Below, one piece after another: positions 43,201 through 63,420 of a stretch of DNA of 64,000 nucleotides. This DNA is from Castor canadensis (taxonomy: Eukaryota > Chordata > Mammalia > Rodentia > Castoridae). The stretch lies in the NCBI RefSeq assembly GCF_047511655.1, contig NC_133392.1:160818542-160882541 (forward strand), read 5' to 3'. A program made the translations under genes and the position numbers. Below the pieces are notes generated by a model. That model did no database searches. It worked only from the letters and a program-made list of their open reading frames with translations, and was not told where the DNA came from. Within the stretch, counting starts at the first letter, position 1. Every line of letters starts with the position of its first letter.

Positions 43201-43260
43201 AAGTGACAAAGAAGCGGTTTCTTCTGTCCAAAAGGAAGACGACCTGTGCTTCTCAACCAT
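40230..43260 (-). pseudogene. pro-pol remnant (protease, RT, RNase H, integrase)
   Basis: Protease: PLLGRDLL lies near 43037, and the catalytic Asp-Thr-Gly position reads D-R-R (about 43228-43220). Reverse transcriptase: VLPQGF near 42520 and the YxDD box as S-V-D-D (about 42435-42424). RNase H: a YTDSKYAF-type stretch near 41360. Integrase: HCAWRLQSSGKVEQANG-type stretch near 40520. Stops and shifts interrupt all of these. Confidence 0.85.
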
Positions 43261-43299
43261 CATGACTACCCAGAGCTCCTCGGTCTGGATGTTGAGAAC

Positions 43300-44900
43300 C
43301 AGAGCCTGGACAGGAGGCCCTGGGACCCGTCACTCAAGGGAGTCATCTGGCTCCTTCTCCGAGTGGACGCAGGGACAGTGTGACTTCCAGTGATTACCCT
43401 TACAAAGAGGGCAGGTCCTGGAGGGGGATGGGGCTGTCTCCTGTGCTGCCCCTGTCATAGGCACTCTGTTTTGAAGTGTCCCTCCTGTCCACAGTGGTAG
43501 CAAGTCCTGACATTTGGTCGCCATCAGGAAGGGGATTCTCTAAGAGCTGCCACTAGGTTGTAGTGTCTTTTGTCCTTTTCTTTTCTTAGTAAGGTCCTGA
43601 TTATAGTATATAGATTGTAGCCATCTGTACCAATTGCTCTAGTGTTTTACTGCCTTCAGCCACCAGCTTTTGTAGCTTTCCACAGATATCTTGGGCCAAT
43701 TTGGTAAGGAACTTATCTCTCAGGAGGACCTCCCCAACCTGTGACTTGGAGTCCACTGTGGTGTGTTTTGTAATGGCCTCCTTTAGGCACTGTAGGAAGT
43801 CTGTGGGGGATTCATCAGGTCCTTGTTGGACAGCAGTTACCTGGGAGTAATTAAGAGGCTTAACTCTGGCCCTTTTTAAACCCTTAATGGTGAGGTGAAT
43901 GAAGTGGTGTCTAGCCCATTCATTGGCCTAATTTTGGGGATCCCATCTGGTGTCTGTCCTGGGAACCGCTTGGGCTCCAGTTGGGACCCCAGGATCCTCA
44001 GTTTCCCCTTCTGTAGAGGTGGGCTTAATAGAGGACTTATGTAGATGATAGTCACTGCCTGCCTGAATAGCTTGGTCAAGGACTCTCTTGACCAAGAGTT
44101 TGGTCTAAGAGTAACATGATATTCCTCCAGGTTAGCTCAAAGGTTTGGATAACAACAATGAAGGCTTGAATGTATCGGTCTGGGTCATCAGTAAAGCCAT
44201 CTAAGTCCCACTTCATTTCCTTAAGGCCATTTAATGTGAAGGGGACATGAATTCTCTCCGGGTGGCTCCCCTCCGTCCAGGTACTGGCTGGAGGGGGTAG
44301 CAGCCCACAGCCTCTGAATAAGGGGGTAGGGGATTATAGGAGTTGGGCAGTCATTTTCCTTAGATGGAGGGGAGGAAACTGTCCTCTTGGGGGTAGTGGG
44401 GGATGGGTTAGAGGCATCCCTTTTCTTTGGTGTGCCCTTACAAACCATAGCCAGAGTCTGAGCATCTATTTTACATTGTCCCACCCATTCAGGATGTTCC
44501 CCAAGGAGGAAGAACAGTTGTACATAGGGGATCTCCATCCATTTGCCCTCCCCTTTGCAGCAGAGATCAAGCTGGAGGATGGTATTGTGGTTGAGAGTCT
44601 CACCCTCAGGCCATTTTTCCTGGTCCCCAAGGGGATATTGGGGCCAGACCTAAGTGCAAAAGAGAATTAGAGCCTTCTTGTGGAGGCTGTCAGGGTCTAT
44701 GTCTCTCCAATGTTTCAGCAAGCAGGCAAGAGGAGACCTCTCCAAACTCGGGAGGAAGAAATGCCCATCTGGAAAAGGAACATGTGGTCTACAACAGAGG
44801 AAATATTCCACATTATGGCCATTCCGATAAGGAACTGCCTCCCAGGGAAGAGTGTCCTCTCCCCTCTGATTGATCCCTTCTGTTGTCTGTGACCAAGACT
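43300..44900 (-). pseudogene. gag remnant
   Basis: Matrix-like sequence (VPFPDGHFFLPSLERSP) is seen near 44800 and a proline-rich segment at 44538-44221. Capsid is badly broken between about 44200 and 43540. One nucleocapsid zinc knuckle (CPLCKGNHWKSHC) lies near 43400; its spacing is one residue short of the usual CX2CX4HX4C. No full-length frame remains. Confidence 0.75.
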
Positions 44901-45791
44901 GAGGGAAAAGCTGAAAGGGGCTTCCAGGTTACAGTCACCCTACTGGCGTGGCCCTGACCACAAGTTGCCCTGCCAGCCTTAAAGCCCAAATGCTTACAAT
45001 ACCTCCAGTTAGTAAAGGCATCTAGCTCAAAGAGAACTCGCGGAGGAAGGGCTCAATAGAGCCAGCGGAGGTCAGCCAGGTTTCCTGGAGGAAGTTACCG
45101 GAAAGAGTGTTTCCTTAGAAAATGTGATCCTCTGTGCACTTTGGGAGCAGACGTGACGTGGGAGAAAACCCAAGGGGCCTGTGCCGTGACAACGGTGTAA
45201 ATGCACTCCCAGGGAAGGGCTGGGGGTGGAGGTGGGTGTAAGGGCGAACAACGTTTGGTGAGATGCTGTGAAAATCCCCCAAAATTGACAGTTGGGGGGC
45301 ATATGTCATCCAAGGAAAGTAGGGGAGCAACAAGGGGCAGGGAAACTCCTGGGGGCAAAGACACTTTATCACGTCCCTACTAGATGAGGGCATAGTCCCC
45401 TCCCATATGGCCCTGAAGAAAGTCACCCAGTGGGGTGGGAGAAAAGGGTCTTAGGGTCATAGTGTGGAAATGAGAGGAAGAGAAAGGGCTTGGAAACATG
45501 AGGGATTCAGACTCGCCCACGTGGCAACAGGCAGTCCCGTATAAACCCCGGGACAGGCTCAGCATTTGCACTGGATTCTGCTAGAAGTCTTAGTGGGCTT
45601 GAGAAATTCTCCTTCGCTCTCAGGAGAAACCTCCCTAGAGACAGAGAAAAGAGGCAGCCAGAGAGTTCTGCTTTTGGCCATTCTGCAGCAGGGGGGCTCT
45701 CCCAAAGACAGCGTCCACAGGAGTGCTGGACGATCACAGTCACTTCCCTGGCAGACTGTCCCTGGTTAGGCTTCGTCCTAGGGAGAAGAGG
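44901..45791 (-). other. Proviral leader between primer-binding site and gag
   Basis: About 0.9 kb without a long frame. It occupies the place of the gammaretroviral packaging leader. I cannot define a packaging signal by eye. Confidence 0.5.
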
Positions 45792-45809
45792 GTCCTTTCA
45801 TGGTCACCA
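45792..45809 (-). other. Primer-binding site, tRNA-Arg-like
   Basis: The minus strand reads TGGTGACCATGAAAGGAC. This differs from the complement of the tRNA-Arg(TCG) 3' end at three positions, all C-to-T or G-to-A changes. The tRNA assignment rests on memory of that tRNA. Confidence 0.6.
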
Positions 45810-45814
45810 AAATA

Positions 45815-46433
45815 TCACTGGCGCATTGGAAGGTTCTTGTTCTCAGAACACTCCTACGCATAAGAGGCTGGATCACTGGAGTTATAGACAAGAAGGAAGC
45901 TTTACTGATAGCAGGAATTTCAGGTGCTCAGGGTTCTTGAGCCTGCTCTGAGAATGAAAGCACAGACAGACTCCAACAGCAGAGGTCAGAAAGATTTTAA
46001 TTTGTAGAGAATTTAGTTGGAGAAAAGAGAAGAGAAAGACTGCATATTGGAGAACGCAGGGGGACCCGGAAACCGGTGATCCCCGTGGGCCAGGGTGGGG
46101 AGTGGGGTTTTATAGCCTATTTGCATGGCCTGATGGCAGGAGATGCCTTTCAGATGCAAACAGGCGTTTCCTAGGAAGGAGAAGTGTCTCCTTGACCTCC
46201 TGAGGTCTGTCCTTCAATAGGAAAGGCTAAGCGGGGAGATGCACAGCGGGATCGGGAAACCGGGTGACCCCTGGACTCTGGAGTATTGGATTATTTATAG
46301 ATAGGGCTTCCGCCTTACACAAAAAACAGTACCTGGTGGAATCCTATAGTCCGTTCTTGGCGCCTGTGGGCTTCTCCTACTTCCTGGTTCCTGACTGAGC
46401 TGCTTCCTCCGCCTCATTTGTGGGGTCGCTACA
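45815..46433 (-). repeat. 5' LTR of the provirus, interrupted by an insertion
   Basis: Ends 'ggtcgctaca' at 46433 (U3 start on the minus strand). The TATA-like element is at 46291-46300. The polyadenylation signal position reads AGTAAA (45906-45901) instead of the AATAAA in the 3' LTR. About 305 bp absent from the other LTR lie at 45912-46216. Confidence 0.85.
45912..46216 (-). mobile_element. LTR-like insertion inside the 5' LTR, flanked by ATAG
   Basis: The block is missing from the 3' LTR and flanked by 'atag' at 45908-45911 and 46217-46220, a 4-bp duplication of the size gammaretroviral integrases make. On the minus strand it starts TGAAGGACAG, has a TATA-like GCTATAAAACC near 46112, an ATTAAA-like site near 45994, and ends ATTCCTG rather than CA. 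A solo LTR of a different family is the best reading; recombination between related LTRs is the alternative. Confidence 0.6.
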
Positions 46434-55735
<9,302 letters not shown>

Positions 55736-57425
55736 CAAGCCTGGCTACACATCAGTGCCAGAAGGCTGTGTCACACGTGCCATTGATGGTTTTGCAGAGC
55801 TCATGGGTGGTGATGCTGAGTTATCCAGTACCTTTCAGCTCGGTGTTTTTAAGATGTCTGTGCTCTTTGTTCTGCCTTTCTAGGTTGTTGTTGTTAGGTG
55901 ATGCTGTGTTGTCATTACAACACTACCCTGATCTCACTGGTTTTCATGGAATTACTCAACTACTGGAAATAACTGTTCAAAATGTTCTGAATCATGTAGA
56001 CACATAGCAAATAATCAACAGGAAAGAAAGACACTAGATGTGCTTTGAACGTGCAGGTGTAAATCGGGATGGGAAAGGATGTGCATTTTATTGAACCGCG
56101 GTGATTCTTCTATGACATGGCATCTTTTTACGTCATTTGTGCCAATAGTGGAAGAACATCATGTTCCCAACTTGCATTGATTTTAACCTTTTTATTTAAA
56201 AAAGTTTTTAACGTGACCTTAGAGTTGGCAGAGTTACTTTCTTGGGATGTGGCTGTTGGGAGTGATTGAGGGGTGGGAACTGTGCGGGGCCTTCCAGGTG
56301 AGCAGCCCCAGGTCTGCGGGCAGCACCAGGACCTGCCTCACATGGCTAGGCCAGGTGTAGAAATGGTGGCTGGTCATCCCTGGTACATCAGCCCCACAGC
56401 CACCACAGGTGTCTCTACCCAGCTCTGCATAGATGTGCGGGTTCCTGGGAGTGGACAGGAAGGCTCCACCTGTAGACTGTCAGCTGTTGTCAGTGACTGG
56501 GGAAGGCATCAGGCTTTTTAACCAAAACTCATCAAGTATGCGTGCCAAATGAGTGGCTCTCCAGCCTCTTATGTTTTACATGTATCCCATTCTGAACCAT
56601 GTCTGTGCATGTGTTTGTGTGCGGTCAGCTGCAAACGGAAGCTGCCTTCCTGACCCCATGCCTTACCATCTGGCTGCAGGAAGAAAGACTCACTAGCCTT
56701 TGAATTGGTGACACTGTCTTCTGTTTGATGGTCTTTAACCTAAATGGACAGTTTCTGTGCTCTGCAAAGACTGATAATCGTCTCAAGCTTTTGCAAGAGC
56801 TCCACTAGCTTCAACCTCAGAGCCAGAGCAGCTGGGGCAGAAGGTCCTTGCAAAGCTGGGTGGCTTTCCAGAGCTTCTGTAGACACACGATGCTTTGCAC
56901 TCCAGGCCTCCACATCAGTCCCTCTGGAGGATGAGGGTGATAAGGATGAGCTTTCTTGGTGGCCTGGCTGGGCTGCCAGGCCCAGCTGTGCCTGGTGACA
57001 GCTTTTCCTCTGGTTAGCCAAACTTACCAAATGTCTGTGTAGGTGGGTGGCCTTGGCTTGTCTCATGACTCACTGTTGGGCTGTCAAGCTGCTGATGTGT
57101 ATCTCTGTGAGGCCCAGGATACCCTCCCTAGACAGGCACCTCGGCAGTTACTCAGGTTCCTTTGGGTAGCTGCAGCAGAGGGTTACCCACTGTGTGACTC
57201 AGCCCAGACAAGAGAGCCAGTCTGTCCTGTGGGCTCCCCAGGACTGGGGCTCAATTGTTGTCATCGTTGTCACCACACTAATGTGAACAAAGCCACCAGC
57301 TCCTGCCGATCTCTTTTCTGATGCAGCCTGATAGTGTGTGAGATTTTGGAAATATTTGAATTCACATCAGAAAGCCTCTTTGTTCTTTTTGCCATTCAAC
57401 TCTCTAATAAAAAACATTTGATAGG
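55736..57425 (+). other. LRRC47: LRRC47 3' UTR (inferred extent)
   Basis: Non-repetitive sequence follows the stop codon up to the AATAAA at 57406-57411. Extent is inferred from that signal only. Confidence 0.55.
57406..57411 (+). terminator. LRRC47: Candidate polyadenylation signal of LRRC47
   Basis: 'ctctaataaaaaacatttg' contains the canonical hexamer. It is the first good AATAAA I see after the stop codon. Confidence 0.6.
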
Positions 57426-59840
57426 AAACATCTCTGCTCCTACCCAGTAATCCTTTCCTACTGGCGTCTTCAGAGGCCATGGGGACCTAGGGCTTGTGCA
57501 GTCAATGTGTGATGCTCCTACACTCCCTGCCCAAATCTGGACCCCCATCAGGGTCTCCCTCTGTCTAGTTACTAGGGTGGGCCCAGCATTCTATCCTTCT
57601 CCTTCTCTGGGAGGGGAGCTGAATGGCCCCTGGCAGGGTCCCATCCATTCTCTTCCTGTAGCTTTTAGGGCCTGAGCCCAGGGACCTGGCCTTGGAGGTT
57701 GGAGTGGGGCTGAGGCCTGAGTGGAGATCACTGAGGTAGCTGAGTGGATGCTGTAGGCATTTGGAGTGCTGGCCCATCTAGTGCCTCTGAACTTGTGTTG
57801 CAGCCCTGCAGGGGTAATGCAAGAGCCCCAGGCCAAAAATGGTGCTAACTGCCAGGGGTAAGCTGGCGGTGCCTATCTGGCTTCAGGGCACAGGGTATGG
57901 CTGGCTTGGTGGGGCAGACCCCAGCGTCACCAGGGAGCACTAGACCTTCTGGAGGAGCTCCTGGTCCTTCCTCCTTTTCACTCCCAGCTGTTGCCTCTAG
58001 TGTGTGGAAAGCCCCTGTACATTGTCCCTCCCATCTCACCTCTCCACTGCTCTGGTCCAGCTGGCTCAGGCACATTGGGCCTGTCTACCCACACCCCTAC
58101 TCCTAGGGCTCCTCCGTAGGAGCAGCCTCCCTCTGCCCTGTGCCCTGCCTGCCCCTGACCAGGGCCACACCAGGCCTTGGGGACCTCAGGACATTTGGGC
58201 AGTGTTGAGCTTGGGGGGCTCCCCAGAGGCTGGGTAGCCACAAAATGCTCTCCCCTTGACTCCCAGTCTGGGGGCCCAGCAGCCTGTATCTCCCCACAGC
58301 CCCCACTTGGTGCCCATCCTGCAGAGGCTGCAGAACTCCAGCTGGCTGCTTCTCCCCAGGGGTGGCTACACCAGGGTCGGGGGTCTCTTGGAGCTAAGGG
58401 GCAGGCTTCCACCGAAGGGCTGCTGCCTAGAGACCATGGCCCAGGACAGTCCCCACCACTCTTCAGAGTCCCAGCCAGTGGCCTCTTTGGAGTGGGGAAG
58501 TGCCAGTGGGGAATGTCTCTGCCCTCCCTGCCCAGCTTGGCCAAGCCTTTCTGGCTGTTTGTGACTGTGGCAAGGGACACTGGGGAGGGGCTCCAGCCTG
58601 GGGCCAAGCACAGCCTCTGCTTTCTGGCACCTGGATTGTCTCTCGGCCTCCCTTACCCATGGCCCTGAGGATGGAAACATCAGCCCTGGGTGAGGACCAC
58701 TTTACTGAAGGCCTGCTGGCCTGAGACACTTTGCAGTAGATAAGGACTGGGACCGACAGCCAGGGAGATGGGACCAAAGTCCCTGAGACAGCTCGCTTCA
58801 GCAGCTCCAAAGTGGCAACAGCCTTGTCCACCTGTGGTTGGGTGGGGAAGGTCAGGTCCAGCAAACTCTGACCCCTCAGGCCTGTGCATGTCCTGGGGAG
58901 AGGGCCCAGCCAGGAGGGGGCACATTCCAAGGCTGAGAGCCAAACGAGGAGCTGTGGGGAGGAGCAGGTAGGTCTTGCTGAGAGTCATGCCTGGCTGGGC
59001 ATCCAGGGCAGTCCCAGAGGAGCTGGCATCACGTTCCTTCCAACAGTGAACCTTTCATGCATGTAGGCTGTGCCACAAAAACCTTTAAGGAGTCAGGCCC
59101 TGCCTGGGGAGGGAGGATTCCAGCCCTCTCCCCACCCTTACCCCAGGTGCACCCAGTTACCATCCTCCTATAAGGCCACCCCTGTGTGGTGGGTGGCCTG
59201 GAAATGTCCACGCTCCCTTTGTTGGGGAAAGCGTGGTGGGCTTGGGACCAGGAGGCTGCTCCCATGAACTGTCTGGGGCTGGGACTCATCCCCCAGGGAA
59301 GGGTGGTCAGGGGACATAGCCTGTGTCACAGCCCTGAGCCTATATCACTGCCCTCCCTGTATAACTAGGAGTCAAAAAAAAAAAAAAAAAACGCCCAGAG
59401 AGGGTAGGGGTCCTGTCCAGGGCCACAGGCTCTGCACGATGCCCTCAGGGAGAGGTCCACCTGGGACTGCCAGGGAGGGTAGGCTTGGTTTGTACGCAGA
59501 AAACACCATCCCAGCCTTGACTATGAAAGGGCCTAGGCCCTGGGCTGGAAAGAACCATTGCCCAGGTTGGCCAGGGGACTCTGGGGGGGCCTGGGTTGCA
59601 AGGTCCAGATTGGGGGTGTCCAGCTCTGCTAGGACAGGGCCTAGGTCTCCAGCTATATGTGTCCCTGGGTGACTGCCTGTGCTGGAGCATTTGTCTGAGG
59701 TGCCAGTACCTGTGCCCTGTGTGCTGTCTGCCCCTGGGGTCTGTGTGTATCGACTGTATACATACAGTCTATGTATAAGGAGGAGATCTGCGCATGCAAG
59801 GTGTCCCTCCATGCCTGTGCCCTGAGTGCATGTGGTTAGT
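57426..59840. other. Intergenic region between convergent LRRC47 and SMIM1
   Basis: GC-rich, no gene supported. An 18-A run lies at about 59374-59391. Long open frames here come from high GC content. Confidence 0.55.
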
Positions 59841-59864
59841 CACAAATGTGTGAGTCGGGCAGCG

Positions 59865-59870
59865 TTTATT
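59865..59870 (-). terminator. SMIM1: Polyadenylation hexamer overlapping the SMIM1 stop codon
   Basis: The minus strand reads AAA-TAA-A at the end of the frame, so AATAAA includes the stop codon. I saw no other canonical hexamer downstream for about 1 kb. Confidence 0.6.
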
Positions 59871-60410
59871 TGCACTTGTGCACGTAGTAGCCGGTGACAT
59901 AGCCCAGAATGAAGATGGCCCAGAAGAGGGCCACTCCACCCAGCACCTTCATGGCGATGCCCAGCTTGCCCGTGCACAGTTTTCTGCAGATCCTACGGTG
60001 AGAAACAGCAGAGGGTAAGCCCACGTTAAAACACGGGGGCGCCTCTTGAGTGGCCCATGGGGTGAGGCTGGGACAGCAAGGGGAAGGCCCAGGGCAGGTG
60101 GCCCTGAGGGAGGCAACCAGGCTGGTCAGGAGGAGGTTTATATGCCCTGCTGGAGTTGGGAGGCACACGTCCACCCAGAGCCAAGCCAAAGGAAGGCCGA
60201 GGGCTGAGGTTGTCTGAGAACTCTGGGTTGAGGGCACACAGCCAGGCTGGCACGGGAGGGTAACAAAGCCTATGTCTGCTGACCAACTTGTGGGGAGCTT
60301 CACCTCCTCCAGGAAGTCTCCTCAATGCTGGACGCCGCTGTCATGCTGACTTCATCCCTGCTGCCATCATCCCACCTACTGTAGTGGACGCTGCTTTCCT
60401 GGGGTTGCAT
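59866..60410 (-). CDS. SMIM1: SMIM1, small integral membrane protein 1 (Vel antigen)
   Basis: Two coding exons on the minus strand, 60410-60304 and 59992-59866, join in phase (107 + 127 = 234 nt) to give 77 aa; human has 78. The N-terminus MQPQESSVHYSRW and the C-terminal transmembrane segment (VLGGVALFW to GYYVHKCK) match the human protein in pattern. It is a single-pass red-cell membrane protein that carries the Vel blood group (established). The coding start exon probably begins at 60432 after a 'tctccccccag' acceptor. The intron donor is GTGAAG at 60303. Noncoding upstream exons were not located. The gene is convergent with LRRC47. Confidence 0.93.
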
Positions 60411-60735
60411 GCTGCCAGGGCTGTGGCTGTCACTGGGGGGAGACCGAGGCAAGCATCAGTACAGCTCATGAAGGACAGTCTGGGGCTGCTGTTAGGATAG
60501 GGTCTGCCTGGAAGGAAGGGAGGGAGGGGGCAATGGTGGACTTGGCTCACCTGACTTACCAAGGTGTTTAAGTAACTATCCCAGGTCACATGGGACTTAG
60601 AGGTCCAGCAGCTAAGAGGCCCAGCCCTGACCTCAGGAATGTGGGCAGCCCTCTGGGCCTCCTCGAGGTGCACTTATCGGGAGGCCTGCACAGCTCCAAA
60701 ACCAAGACCCTGTGGCCAGGCCCAGCTGCTACAGC

Positions 60736-60767
60736 CGATAACTCTTTCTCTCTAGCCCTGCAGATAA
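60736..60767. promoter_or_regulatory. SMIM1: Pair of GATA-type motifs upstream of SMIM1
   Basis: CGATAA at 60736-60741 and AGATAA(GG) at 60762-60767. A third AGATAA(GC) is at 61965-61970. In human, GATA1 binding in a SMIM1 intron controls expression; the correspondence here is inferred. Confidence 0.4.
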
Positions 60768-61142
60768 GGCCGGGTGCTGCCCTCCCGAGAGTCTGGCAAG
60801 GAAAGGGATGAGCAGCAGGCGGTGGCTGGTACAGCCAGTGCAGCCAACTGGGGAGGAGGTCTGACCACCCTGGGCAGTGGCAGCAGCTGTCCTCGGCCCT
60901 CCCCCACACTCTCTGAAAGGGGTCGTGCAGAAATAGATAGGAGAATAATGGGACCACGTGGTGCCCAGAGCAGAAAGTGCCCCACATGTAGACCAGTTCT
61001 GCTGGACTTTGACTCCCCTTGCAGCCCAGCATATACATGATGCTGGGCACCTCAAGAAAAGAGGGTGGGACTGAAAGGGGAATCACAGAGTTGTAAGGTA
61101 GCCACATAACACTACTCCTGCCTCTTGCCCAGAGAACTGCAC

Positions 61143-61350
61143 TGGTTGTTTTTTTTGTTTGTTTGTTTGTTTGTGGTGCTGGTGTTTGAACTCAGGACCT
61201 ATACCTTGAGCCACTCCACCAGTCCTTTCTTGTGATGGGTTTTTTCAAGATCGGGTCTCATGAACTATGCCTAGGGCAGGCTTCAAACCTCAATCCTCCT
61301 GATTTCTGCCTCCTGAGTAGCTAGAATTACAGGCCTGGCACCCAGCTGCA
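61143..61350 (-). repeat. Composite SINE with (GTTT)n head
   Basis: 'gtgctggtgtttgaactcag', 'ccttgagccactccaccag', 'caagatcgggtctcatgaac' and 'gatttctgcctcctgagtag' mark a minus-strand copy. Confidence 0.85.
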
Positions 61351-62639
61351 CTGGGTTCTTGACTAAGTGTCTAACCTCTGTTACAAACTCCAGTTTACCC
61401 AAGGGAGGACGGGCACTAGACGTCCAGGGCTCACCCAGGCTGTGGGGCAGGGCAGTTCTGTCTGCTGGGTACCCGACATTCCCCTGTGGTATCCAGCCCC
61501 AGCTGGGGGTATCCAGGCAGCAGTGGTAGGCCCCTTGCTCCTGGAGGCTGAGCTGCTGGGCCCTGCACAGCGGGATGCTCCCTGTTCTCCCAGAAAATCC
61601 TGCACATAGCAGACTAAAGGCACAGCAGGCCACTGACCTGTAAGAAGCCAACTCTGAAACTCAAGACAGCCAGCTGTTAATTCCCTGCCATGCTTCTGGA
61701 TCTGCCAGGCCAGCAGGAGAGGAGGGGGCAAGGCGGGGACTAAACCAAAGCCATCTTCAGGTGGCCCTTGGCTGGCATTCAGACCCAGGGAGGTCAAGTG
61801 TTACCAGAGTGTAGGCTCTGCCTTCTGAGAGTGCCAGGCAGGTGGGCTGTTGGCCAACTGTCAGCTGCCGGCCCAGGGCTCACCCCTCCCTCCTGGAGAG
61901 CAGAATCTCAATCCTGTTTCTGGCAGCAATGCGTCGGCCCCAGACGACAGCCACTGCTAGGCTAAGATAAGCATGATGCCCTTGATCCCTTCTTTCCCGA
62001 GTCACCAGCTGTGGGCAAAGTGCTGGGGCAGCAGGTGGAATGGTGGAGCTTCCATGAAATTAACAGTAGCCACCTTCCTTGGTGTGCTGACTGGAGCTGT
62101 GGCAGCCTCTTTGAAGCCCAGGTAGCCATGCAACATTAGCCCTTAGCACTGTCTCCACATCCACACCAGAAACTGCCTACCTATAGGTTTTTGGGTTGAG
62201 GAATTTGTCCAAGACTTGGAGAACACGTGGCTCCCAGGGCGTGCTAGCCGGGCAAGATGCCAGTGAGGTGCCTCGGACAGGACTCTGCAAGGCTTCCTTC
62301 CCTTCCGTCCAACAGCTACAGGTACTGCCAGGGCCCCCTCCCCCCACCCAAGCCTCTGGAGCCTCAGGGCCGGCTACCACGCGCTCCTCGGAGAAGGCCT
62401 TCACAGGAGTCCTCCACGCAGCGGCTCCCAGTTAGACCCACTGGCCCCAAAGCGCCTCGGGAGACCCCGCACTTACACAGGCGAGTCTGGGGGTGCTGAA
62501 GCTTGGGGCCCAGGAGGAAGGTCAGGGCCTGGCCAGTGGATCCCACCACCGCAGAGCTAGGCGGGCCAGGGTTTGCGGTGCAGGTGGATGCCTCAAGCTT
62601 TAAATAAACAAAACAAAGGTGAAGAGAGGAGTGGCTGGC

Positions 62640-63420
62640 TAGGGGCGGGAAGGGAAACTTGCCCCGAGGGTGTCCCCAGACTCCTCGAGGAGCTGGGCGG
62701 GCAGTTCCGGGCATGGCAGCCCCACAGCGGTTAGGCCTGGTCGGACCGGCCAGCCCTCCCCAGCCCCGCAATCCTCGGAGGGCCCCGGGCACGCAGCCAG
62801 GCCCACCTCCTCCCGCGGCCGCCCCAAGAAGCTGCAGCTCCGCGTCTCACCTGCGCCCCCCGCCGGGCAGCGGCGCTAGCGGCGGACGCGTCCCCAGGGT
62901 CTGGAGTGAATGGGGCGGGGCCTTGAGTGGGGTCTGAGGCGGGCGGGGGCGGGGCCTCGGGAGGGGGCGGGGTTAAGATGGGGAGGGGCCTGGGATAGCC
63001 CAGACCCAGGCTGGAGCGGGGCTGCGGTGGGCGGGGCCATGCCGGGAAAGGTGGAGCCGGGAGGAGCGCGCCCGGTCCTTAAGGGGAGGCGGAGGGCTGG
63101 ACACGAAGTCCAGGCCCCAGGCCGCTGGACGCCGCCGCCGAGAGGTGCAGGCTGCGAGAGGAGCCTGCAGAGGGCACCCGGTCCTCCCCTAGCCGTGCCG
63201 AGCGCGCAGACGAGGCTCCAAGAGGCCCTGGGCGCAGCTGGGTACCACCGGAAGCCAGGAGCCTCATCTCGGCCCCAGGTCTTATGTTCGGATCCCGGTG
63301 GCCCGGCTGCCTCCCAGAGGCCAAGGACCGGGCCACGGGGACCGTCTTCGTCCCGGGCTGGAGAGCCCGAGATCGGGCGCGCATCTTTACGTGGCTCGCC
63401 CTGAGTGCATGTTGCTGCCG
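62640..63420 (-). promoter_or_regulatory. SMIM1: CpG island, likely SMIM1 promoter
   Basis: CpG-dense sequence with several GC-box words (ggggcggggc) between 62908 and 63045. It lies upstream of SMIM1 and just past the CCDC27 3' end, so SMIM1 is the likely target. Transcription start not resolved. Confidence 0.55.

Larger units (their letters stand above)
37881..46433 (-). mobile_element. Decayed class I (gammaretrovirus-like) endogenous provirus
   Basis: Two related LTRs bracket an internal region with, in minus-strand order, a primer-binding site, gag, protease, reverse transcriptase, RNase H, integrase, env and a polypurine tract. That is complete gammaretroviral organisation of about 8.5 kb. 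Every reading frame is broken. It lies between CEP104 and LRRC47 in opposite orientation to both. Outer LTR edges are set by the shared 'ctaca' end (38160 and 46433) and are approximate at the U5 ends. I found no clear target-site duplication. Confidence 0.92.
60433..62640 (-). other. SMIM1: SMIM1 upstream intron(s)
   Basis: Sequence between the start exon and the CpG island, inferred to hold noncoding exon(s) I could not define. It contains GATA-type motifs near 60737, 60762 and 61965 and a minus-strand SINE. Confidence 0.5.

Noticed and set aside
57978-58607. 209-codon minus-strand frame between LRRC47 and SMIM1
   Set aside because: Gly/Pro/Trp-rich composition typical of GC-rich noncoding DNA; no gene is known here in the conserved block.
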